NCBI RefSeq assembly: GCF_002887595.1
Contig: NZ_PEBU01000005.1
Span: 117,695-181,694 of the forward strand
DNA length: 64,000 nt
Direction: 5' to 3'
Source: Bowmanella denitrificans
GTDB lineage: Bacteria; Pseudomonadota; Gammaproteobacteria; Enterobacterales; Alteromonadaceae
Positions within the stretch are counted from its first letter, which is position 1. Each line of letters starts with the position of its first letter. Below are positions 1 through 6,886 of this stretch, one piece after another. Made by a program: the position numbers and the translations under genes. The notes under the pieces were generated by a model. It saw only the letters and a program-made list of their open reading frames with translations, was not told the DNA's origin and searched no databases.

Positions 1-2371
1 CAGCAATCTCGATATGGCATTGACGCACCAAAGTATCGGCCGTCAGGGTCAGATTCAGCCTTTCGCTTTCAACCTGGGTAGTCAGAGTCATATTGGGCCG
101 TTGTAACTCTTGTAGCTTGCTGGGCACAAAATAATACAGGCTGTCGGTCAGCAATTGCCCCTGCGCGTCCAGCAATCTGCCCTGTAACACCAGTTGTTCA
201 GCCCGCTGGCCATTTAACAGTGTGGCTTTATCCAGCAGCGCCAGTTGTGTGCTGGTGTTTTTTGGCGTCTCCAGTGTTTGCTGTTGTTGCCAGATAACTT
301 GCCCGTCAAAATCCATCAGTGTCAGTTCCAAAGAAGCCTTGATAGAATGCAAGCGATCACTAACCAAACGTACTCTGATGTCACCTTTATGCTCATCCAG
401 TACCAGTAAATCGGTACGGAAGCTGCGCCTGGCCTGATAATGCAGGGCTTTCCACCGCCCGTAATAATCAATGCCGGACCAGGAGGCGGCCGGCCAAGTG
501 TCATTTAACTGCCAGTACAAGGTCCCCATACAAAACGGCCGGGCGGCGCGGTGTGCTTCAAAGGCCAGTTTCAGGCCTTCAGCCTGTTGCACCTGACTTA
601 AAAACAGCAAACGCGGGAAGTTTTCCGGCGCGCAGTATTCCTGTTCCATATAACTGCGGATCAGGCTATTACCACGCGGATGTTTCTGGTGCACCCGCAA
701 TACCTCTGAGTCCAGTTGCCAGTCCTGCGGCTCGGTGAAGCGGGTCATGGACGATGCCAGCGGGAAAGACTGAAAACCAAACTCACTCATAAAACGCGGA
801 ATGCGTTTCTGATATTCACTAAAAGGCTCTTCACCGTGCCAAACCCCCCAGTAATGGTGATTGCCCATATGGTCCATATCTTCTTCCCAAAAACCTATAG
901 GGGAAGAACGTAGGTAAAAACGTCCCGCATCAAATTGCGCTACCGCGTCGGGCAGACATTGATCAAACAGGCGGATATAGTCATCTTTGAGGCGGCTGTA
1001 GAGGCTATCGCTATAGCCAAACTTATCCGGCCATTGCCAGTGCTTGATGGCCATATCCACTTCATTGTTGCCGCACCATAACGCCAGACAGGGGTGATTG
1101 CGCAAGCGTTTGATGTTGTATTCGGCTTCTTCCTGCACATTGGCCACAAAGGCGTCATCGGCGGGGTACAGTGAACAGGCAAACATAAAGTCCTGCCAAA
1201 TCAGAATGCCGTTTTCATCGGCCAGGCGGTAAAACTCATCATCCTGATAGATGCCGCCGCCCCACACCCGCAGCATATTCATATTGGCCGCTACCACGGC
1301 GGCAAAATCCGCCTGATGCCGCTGGGCGGTCATCTGATGAATAAAGCTGTCACCGGGAATATAGTTTGCGCCTTTCATAAATACCGGCTGGCCGTTCACC
1401 TTAAGGTAAAACGACAGGCCCATTTCATCCGGCTGATTAACCACTTCCAGGGTACGCAATCCCACCCGTTGATGATGGGTATCCACCATCTCATCGCCAT
1501 CCAGCAGGCTGAATTCAAAGTCATACAGAAACGCCTCCCCCAGATCATTGGGCCACCACAACCTGGGATTATCCAGACTGAAGCCCACTTGATGCACAGA
1601 TTGGCCTTTATCCAGCAAAACTGAACATTGCTGGTTTAGTTCCGGGGCTTGCCGGCAGCGTACCTGTAGTGTCAATTGCTGTTGCTGCTGCGCCTCTGCT
1701 TGCAAGGCAAAGCTGAATTCGGCTTTTTCACTGCTAAGCTGATGCTGAATAAACTGCGCATCGGCAATTCTGGCGCTCTGAACACCCTGCAGGGAAATAC
1801 TGCGCCAGATGCCGCTGGTAACAAAGCGCGGCCCCCAGTCCCAGCCAAAATGGCAGGGTGCCTTGCGGCAATAGACACTGAGTTTCTCTTCTGACTTGTC
1901 ATTTTCAGCCGGGTAGGCAAACCCCGCTTGCAGAAAAGCCGGCATGGTTTCATTAATGGGCGAACGAAAGCGCACTTCCAGTAAGTTTTCACCTTCAATG
2001 AGCAAAGATTTGCACGATATGCGCTGTCCGACGAACATATTGCGGCCTTCGGCCAGCTTGTGACCATTCAGGTACAACTCGCAGAACGTGTCCAACCCCT
2101 CGGCCACCAACTGAATATCGGCGTTTTGCCACCAATCGCGGCCCAGATTGAAGCGTTTCTGGTAGTGCCAGTCTTGTCGCTCAATCCATTGCAAGTGACT
2201 TTCATTGTCACGATAGAACGGATCGTCTATCAGGCCATTGGCCAGCAAATCAGTAAAATTGCAGCCCGGCACAGTGGCTGGCAGCCATTGCTCACTGCTG
2301 GCCTGACGAAATTGCCAGTCGCCACATAAATCAAGAAAAACGCTGCCGGGCTTGGATAAATTGCTAGTCAT
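1..2371 (-). CDS. GH2 beta-mannosidase (3' end outside window)
   Basis: The reading frame starts at ATG 2371 and runs off the left edge, so about 790 residues are visible of the roughly 820-850 usual for the family. Family role: hydrolysis of the Man-beta-1,4-GlcNAc bond left after alpha-mannosidases and an endoglycosidase have acted on an N-glycan. Family landmarks include DPFYRDNE near residue 45 and the sugar-binding RKAPCHFGWDWGP near residue 175. The acid/base Glu is in CGNNEV (Glu437), and the nucleophile Glu is in MSEFGFQS (Glu530). There is no signal peptide, so the enzyme should be cytoplasmic. It lies 45 bp after cutC and is the last visible gene of the leftward operon. Confident at family level; the exact substrate is inferred from its neighbours. 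Confidence 0.93.
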   Translation of the reverse strand, partial: MTSNLSKPGSVFLDLCGDWQFRQASSEQWLPATVPGCNFTDLLANGLIDDPFYRDNESHLQWIERQDWHYQKRFNLGRDWWQNADIQLVAEGLDTFCELYLNGHKLAEGRNMFVGQRISCKSLLIEGENLLEVRFRSPINETMPAFLQAGFAYPAENDKSEEKLSVYCRKAPCHFGWDWGPRFVTSGIWRSISLQGVQSARIADAQFIQHQLSSEKAEFSFALQAEAQQQQQLTLQVRCRQAPELNQQCSVLLDKGQSVHQVGFSLDNPRLWWPNDLGEAFLYDFEFSLLDGDEMVDTHHQRVGLRTLEVVNQPDEMGLSFYLKVNGQPVFMKGANYIPGDSFIHQMTAQRHQADFAAVVAANMNMLRVWGGGIYQDDEFYRLADENGILIWQDFMFACSLYPADDAFVANVQEEAEYNIKRLRNHPCLALWCGNNEVDMAIKHWQWPDKFGYSDSLYSRLKDDYIRLFDQCLPDAVAQFDAGRFYLRSSPIGFWEEDMDHMGNHHYWGVWHGEEPFSEYQKRIPRFMSEFGFQSFPLASSMTRFTEPQDWQLDSEVLRVHQKHPRGNSLIRSYMEQEYCAPENFPRLLFLSQVQQAEGLKLAFEAHRAARPFCMGTLYWQLNDTWPAASWSGIDYYGRWKALHYQARRSFRTDLLVLDEHKGDIRVRLVSDRLHSIKASLELTLMDFDGQVIWQQQQTLETPKNTSTQLALLDKATLLNGQRAEQLVLQGRLLDAQGQLLTDSLYYFVPSKLQELQRPNMTLTTQVESERLNLTLTADTLVRQCHIEIA

Positions 2372-2415
2372 AATGCTCTTTGAAAATAAATGAATGGTTC
2401 CCAACCGGGATACAA

Positions 2416-3147
2416 CTACTTAGCCGGCCCACAGCGGGCCGTCATCTCTGCCACCCTGGCCTGACTGACCCTGCCTTCTTCCAGCAGGGCCGAATAGCTA
2501 TGCACCGACCAGCACTGGCCTAATGGCGCCAGGTGTTCGCATACCTGTGCAAGGTTATGTTGGTGAATGCCGCCACCGGCCACCACTTCAATACGGTCTT
2601 TGGCCTGGGCAATGTAATCGCCCAATCTTTGCAGTCCTGCCGTCACTCCCTGCCCGCTATCCCAGGGCGTTCCTGCACTCAGAATGCGCCTGACCCCAAG
2701 GTCAATCAGCTGTTCCAACGCAACCTCAGGACGGCGCAGGGCATCAAAGGCGCGATGAAAGGTGACTGGCAGGGAAAGTTGATGGGCCAGGTCCACCAGG
2801 CGTTTAAGGGGACCCAGATCCAACTCAGCCTCTGCGTTGAGCAGGCCAAACACCACACCGTCGGCACCACATTCAGCAGCCTGGTACAGGCTTTCCTGCA
2901 TCTGCAGTAGATCTTGCATGGCGTAGCAAAAGTCACCACCACGGGGGCGGATCATCACTAACATGCCAGGCACATCAGCAAAGGCGTCGCGGGCAATGTG
3001 CATCGCTTCAACACTGGGGGTCAGGCCGTCTTGCTGCATCTGCCCACACAGTTCGATACGCACAGCGCCGCCTTGTCGGGCAGCCTGAACGTCCCGTCCC
3101 AGGTTTTGCAGGTCATCGGCGTTTACGCAGACTTCCAGCCCTATCAT
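2416..3147 (-). CDS. cutC: CutC family protein (TIM-barrel, copper homeostasis CutC-like)
   Basis: A 243-residue protein, full length for the CutC family. Recognisable blocks are the N-terminal LEVCVNADDLQNL, RIELCGQMQQDGLTPS, VMIRPRGGDFCY near residue 65, VFGLLNAEAELD, VTFHRAFDAL and VVAGGGIHQHN. There is no signal peptide, so it is cytoplasmic. Its ATG overlaps the GH85 stop codon (3144-3147), so it is translationally coupled to a glycan-degrading enzyme. The copper role of CutC is historical and contested. The position here, between an endoglycosidase and a beta-mannosidase, suggests a carbohydrate-related role, which is inference. Confidence 0.9.
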   Translation of the reverse strand: MIGLEVCVNADDLQNLGRDVQAARQGGAVRIELCGQMQQDGLTPSVEAMHIARDAFADVPGMLVMIRPRGGDFCYAMQDLLQMQESLYQAAECGADGVVFGLLNAEAELDLGPLKRLVDLAHQLSLPVTFHRAFDALRRPEVALEQLIDLGVRRILSAGTPWDSGQGVTAGLQRLGDYIAQAKDRIEVVAGGGIHQHNLAQVCEHLAPLGQCWSVHSYSALLEEGRVSQARVAEMTARCGPAK

Positions 3148-4871
3148 GGCAATAACTCCAGATGACCAAGATAAGCCTGCAGCTGTTGCCCGCCGTTGGT
3201 CTGCAAACCTATGGCGGTCAGCTTTTTACCGGCCAGCTCAGCCAGCTCAAATCGCTGCGTGGCCCAATTAGTGGAGCTTTTAATCGCCAGCGTCATGCTC
3301 TGGCCGTCGGCCGTTTGCAGACTCAAGGCAAGTCCCTGCGCATCGCCTTTAGTCACCAGCTTAAGGCGGGTGGAGGCGGTCATCATCAGTTCGGTGGCAA
3401 ACAACTGCGCCTGCCCTGCCATACCTTTGTCAGCTTGAATAGCAATGCTGCTGCCGCCAGCAAAGACCTGATCGAAATCGAAATGAAGGGACAATGGCCC
3501 GCTATGGGCAAACTGCCAGGTAGGCAACAGATCCTGGCGGCTCATATCTGTCCAGGGACCACCGCGCTTGTCGCCATTTTCCATCCAGACCTTGCCTTGC
3601 CCGGTATTGAAGCTGGTCACAAAGGGTAAGGCCGTGATCGTCGACTTCACCGGCAAATAAGCGCCAATTCCTTTCCAGCCATCTTTATCGAGGCTGGCCA
3701 GATTCAGGTCATCACCGGCAAATAAACGTACTTCGCTGGCATAGAAGGCTGCCTCATCCTGGGCATCATTATCAAACTGACTGAACGCCGGGGTGTGCGC
3801 TTCACCATCAAAGTTGTAATTTACATTAGGTGCAAACAGGGCAATGGACGCCAGAGCCTGGCCATCTTCAAACAACCAATCCAGCCATTGATAACGGCTG
3901 AACGCGCGCTGGGCATTGCGGCTTGGCCACAGGTCAGCACCGACGTATACATCAAAGGGGCTGCGGCCGATCTCTCTGGCCTTAGCGACCGAGGATTGCA
4001 CCATCTGCTGATTCCACCAGTAATTCAGAAAGATGGCATCAGAGGAGCGTACCTGATCTTGCAGAAATGCCTGATTGTTATCATTCAACTGGTTTTGCCA
4101 ACGTACCTCGCCGCTGGCCAGCATTGAGTCGTACCAGTGAATCTCCATGCCCTGCGGGGCATTGGCAGTCAGGTACTGCATAAACGCCAGCATGCGGCTG
4201 GCAAGCTCACGGCCGCGCTGAGGGTCTCGCTGGTCTTTCACTAACTGATTATCGGCATCTTTTACCGCAGTCAGGTCTGTTTCCTGGTTAATCAGCCAAC
4301 CGTCAAAACCATAGAATGAGGCAATTTCAATCAGTTTATCGGCCAGGATAAAACGCCCCTGGCTGTCCTGTTCAAGCAGCGCTGCCACGGTATCCGCGTT
4401 ACCGCCCCACTGGGCCACGCCAAGAAATACCGAACCTATGACCTTGACACCATTTTTATGCGCGGTATCCACCCAGGGCCGGGCCGGGATCTGCACCGTC
4501 AAATCAGCCGTACCGGCAAACCAGTTCAGTACATCTATCTGTGACCAATGGGTAAAGTTATACAAATTAAACTGTGGCTGGGCGCGCAGGTAATTAGCGA
4601 AATTATTCATGCCATCGGGGGCATACAAGACTTTTGCAGCGGAACCCTGCTGACCAGGTAGTGGTGCGCTGAAACGCCGTGCCAGAGCCACATTCGAGAC
4701 ATTATCGCGATTGGCGGTGGCCGCTTCGGGTGACCAGTTGCGGGTTTGCTCAATGGTCAGGGCAAAGGGCGGCTGACTGGACTGAATGCTGGCCAGCGGT
4801 TCGGCACTCACAGGTAAATAAGCACAGTACATCAGGGCTAACAACCACCCCAACAAAGCCTTTGTCTTCAC
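3144..4871 (-). CDS. GH85 endo-beta-N-acetylglucosaminidase, exported
   Basis: A 575-residue protein. It starts with a signal peptide (charged MKTK, hydrophobic core, cleavage near VSA-EPL at residue 23), so it acts outside the cytoplasm. GH85 enzymes cleave the GlcNAc-beta-1,4-GlcNAc core of N-glycans by substrate-assisted catalysis. The sequence shows the diagnostic block FDGWLINQETD (residues 189-199), with catalytic Asn195 and Glu197. Upstream are LYNFTHWSQIDVLNWF and KVIGSVFLGVAQWGG, typical of the barrel. The C-terminal third looks like a jelly-roll accessory domain. The start overlaps the glycosylasparaginase stop by 4 bp, and the stop overlaps the cutC start. Together with the GH92 and GH2 genes this points to high-mannose N-glycan breakdown. 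Confidence 0.92.
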   Translation of the reverse strand: MKTKALLGWLLALMYCAYLPVSAEPLASIQSSQPPFALTIEQTRNWSPEAATANRDNVSNVALARRFSAPLPGQQGSAAKVLYAPDGMNNFANYLRAQPQFNLYNFTHWSQIDVLNWFAGTADLTVQIPARPWVDTAHKNGVKVIGSVFLGVAQWGGNADTVAALLEQDSQGRFILADKLIEIASFYGFDGWLINQETDLTAVKDADNQLVKDQRDPQRGRELASRMLAFMQYLTANAPQGMEIHWYDSMLASGEVRWQNQLNDNNQAFLQDQVRSSDAIFLNYWWNQQMVQSSVAKAREIGRSPFDVYVGADLWPSRNAQRAFSRYQWLDWLFEDGQALASIALFAPNVNYNFDGEAHTPAFSQFDNDAQDEAAFYASEVRLFAGDDLNLASLDKDGWKGIGAYLPVKSTITALPFVTSFNTGQGKVWMENGDKRGGPWTDMSRQDLLPTWQFAHSGPLSLHFDFDQVFAGGSSIAIQADKGMAGQAQLFATELMMTASTRLKLVTKGDAQGLALSLQTADGQSMTLAIKSSTNWATQRFELAELAGKKLTAIGLQTNGGQQLQAYLGHLELLP

Positions 4872-5836
4872 GCCTTATCTCCCAGCAGGCTCTTACCATC
4901 GATGAGTTGTGCGCCGCTTTGCTGCTGTACCGCATAGTTAAAGCCACTCTGAATACAATAGGCGCCATATTCGCCGCGTTTATTCAGAGCCAGAAAACCC
5001 ACCTGAAACTGGGCATAGTCACCAAGTTTTTTAGCAATGCGCAGTACCGCCTGACGACAGGCTTCTTCCGGGCTGGCGCCCTGACGCATCAGTTCCACCA
5101 CTAAATGGCAACCCACGGTTTTAATCATCAGTTCGCCCATACCTGTAGCGGTAGCAGCACCGACCTCATTGTCTACATACAAACCGGCGCCGATCAGTGG
5201 CGAATCGCCAACCCGGCCGTGCATCTTATACGCCGCACCACTGGTAGTGCAGGCACCGCTTAGGTTGCCGTCACTGTCCAGCGCCAGCATGCCGATGGTG
5301 TCGTGGTTTTCAATATTGATCATCTGCACCTGCTGATCCTGCAGCCACTGTTGCCAGTCGGCCCTGGATTCAGCGGTCAGCAGGTCTTCTTCAATAAAGC
5401 CCTGCTGCAAGGCAAATTGCTTGGCCCCTTCCCCTACCAGCATCACATGCGGGGTGTTTTCCATGACCTTACGTGCCACCGAAATGGGGTGCTTGATATC
5501 CTGCAAAAAGGCCACCGAACCGCAGTTCATATGCTCGTCCATAATGCAGGCATCCAGGGTCACCTTGCCTTCCCGGTCGGGATAACCGCCCAGTCCGACT
5601 GTACGCACTTTTGGGTCTGCTTCTGGTATCCGCACTCCGGCTTCTACTGCATCCAATGCACGGCCACCAGTTTTTAACACGTCCCAGGCCGCCTGATTGG
5701 CAGGCATACCATGTTCCCAGGTGGAAACTACGATGGGCTTGTTGATCTTAGCTGCGGCCCTGGCCGCCTTGGGCAGCAAAAAACTCAAGGCACCAGTGAG
5801 GGCCGATAGCTTCAGAAAATCCCGTCTTGAGCTCAT
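4868..5836 (-). CDS. N4-(beta-N-acetylglucosaminyl)-L-asparaginase (glycosylasparaginase), Tat-exported
   Basis: A 322-residue Ntn-hydrolase that removes Asn from GlcNAc-Asn, the stub left after endoglycosidase action. The N-terminus MSSRRDFLKLSALTGALSF has a twin-arginine motif followed by a hydrophobic stretch and an Ala-rich cleavage region near residue 28, predicting Tat export. The self-cleavage site is in NHDTIG: autoproteolysis before Thr180 would expose the N-terminal nucleophile of the beta chain. Flanking blocks fit the family (VVSTWEHG, GVRIPEADP, VGLGGYPDREG, GRVGDSPLIGAG, ATGMGE). It overlaps both neighbours by 4 bp within the leftward operon. Confident assignment. Confidence 0.93.
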   Translation of the reverse strand: MSSRRDFLKLSALTGALSFLLPKAARAAAKINKPIVVSTWEHGMPANQAAWDVLKTGGRALDAVEAGVRIPEADPKVRTVGLGGYPDREGKVTLDACIMDEHMNCGSVAFLQDIKHPISVARKVMENTPHVMLVGEGAKQFALQQGFIEEDLLTAESRADWQQWLQDQQVQMINIENHDTIGMLALDSDGNLSGACTTSGAAYKMHGRVGDSPLIGAGLYVDNEVGAATATGMGELMIKTVGCHLVVELMRQGASPEEACRQAVLRIAKKLGDYAQFQVGFLALNKRGEYGAYCIQSGFNYAVQQQSGAQLIDGKSLLGDKA

Positions 5837-6753
5837 GACTTATCCTTTGTGACCAATGCATGTTGTTGTCTGGCATATAACAAAGCACCCTGCTGAGGAC
5901 TGGCCAGGGCCGTGTTAATGGTGGCAAGTAACTGCGGATCCAGCCAGGGCTTAATACGTTCGGTAATACCGCCAATCATGGCCAGGCGGGTGACACCGGT
6001 GGCCAGCAAACGTCGAATCACCTGATTAATAAAAGCCGCTCCTTGCTGGATTAAGCCAAGACTGACTTTGTCGCCGATATCAGCCTGCTCGAATACCAGC
6101 GGCGCCAGTTTGGCGTAGTCTGTGGCAGTGGCATGCATAAAGTCTTCCGCCAGCTCAGTAGCACTGCGCCCCATTAGCAGCGCCTGGGTCAAACTGGTAG
6201 ATAAGCCCACACCGTCCACATCCAGCAGCACGGCTTTAACGGCTTCAAGACCAAACCATGAGCCGCTGCAGGTGGCATTAATAGGAAAGCCATAGCCTCC
6301 AACCTGAGTGAGCTTACCCTTGCATGAGGCTAGCGAGCTGAACCCCGTACCCAGAATAATCACGCCACCATCCATACCCTGATGTGCCCCCAGTGCGGCG
6401 GCGTGCAAATCCGTGGTCAGATACAAAGCTGCAAAGGGGTGTTGCCATTTCTGCATAGCATCCTGCATACGGGGCAAATGCAAGCCGGCCAGTCCCCCAC
6501 CCACGACAATGTTGCTCACATCACTGCTTGCCAATCCGGCTTCATGCAATGCCTGGTGGGTCGCGGTCAGAATGGAATCGATACTTTGTTGTAATCCATA
6601 CACCGGGTTGGCAGGTCCACCCTGGCCTTGTCCAAGCAGGTTGCCACGGGCATCCTGGAGCATCGCCCGGCAATGGCTGCCACCACCGTCAATGCCCATA
6701 TAAAGGGCGCTTTGATGCTGTTGTTTTGGGTCTTTCACACTTACCTCGTTCAT
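5833..6753 (-). CDS. N-acetylglucosamine kinase-like protein, BadF/BadG/BcrA/BcrD ATPase family
   Basis: I take ATG 6753, giving 306 aa. It is preceded by an AAAGGGG ribosome site and lies nine codons inside the longest frame. The phosphate-binding loop MGIDGGGSHCRAML lies near the N-terminus. Further family blocks are NPVYG, NIVVGGGLAGLH, LTTDLHAAALGAH, GVIILGTGFSS, GGYGFPINATCSGSWFG and MIGGITERIKPWL. Proteins of this group phosphorylate GlcNAc or glucosamine in the cytoplasm. Here the likely substrate is the GlcNAc released by the endoglycosidase and glycosylasparaginase encoded next to it. The stop overlaps the next gene by 4 bp. Family confident; exact sugar inferred. Confidence 0.85.
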   Translation of the reverse strand: MNEVSVKDPKQQHQSALYMGIDGGGSHCRAMLQDARGNLLGQGQGGPANPVYGLQQSIDSILTATHQALHEAGLASSDVSNIVVGGGLAGLHLPRMQDAMQKWQHPFAALYLTTDLHAAALGAHQGMDGGVIILGTGFSSLASCKGKLTQVGGYGFPINATCSGSWFGLEAVKAVLLDVDGVGLSTSLTQALLMGRSATELAEDFMHATATDYAKLAPLVFEQADIGDKVSLGLIQQGAAFINQVIRRLLATGVTRLAMIGGITERIKPWLDPQLLATINTALASPQQGALLYARQQHALVTKDKS

Positions 6754-6813
6754 GTTTGGTGGCCCCTTTTGTAACAACAAAGTCCGGGCCGTATTTCTAC
6801 CCTACCAAACATT

Positions 6814-6875
6814 TTGCCGCAGCGGGTTGTCGGCCCGTGCGGCAATCATGCAAGGCTGGCCGATACCTATCGGCC
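6814..6875 (-). other. Intercistronic hairpins between lipoprotein and GlcNAc-kinase genes
   Basis: Two stems lie in the gap between the two leftward genes. One is an 8-bp TTGCCGCA/TGCGGCAA stem with a GC-rich inner stem (6814-6845). The other is an 8-bp GGCCGATA/TATCGGCC stem with a 2-nt loop (6858-6875). Neither is followed by a T-run on the minus strand. They look like mRNA-processing or partial-termination hairpins that could set the abundance of the surface proteins above that of the enzymes. Role inferred. Confidence 0.45.
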
Positions 6876-6886
6876 GCCATCGGCTT

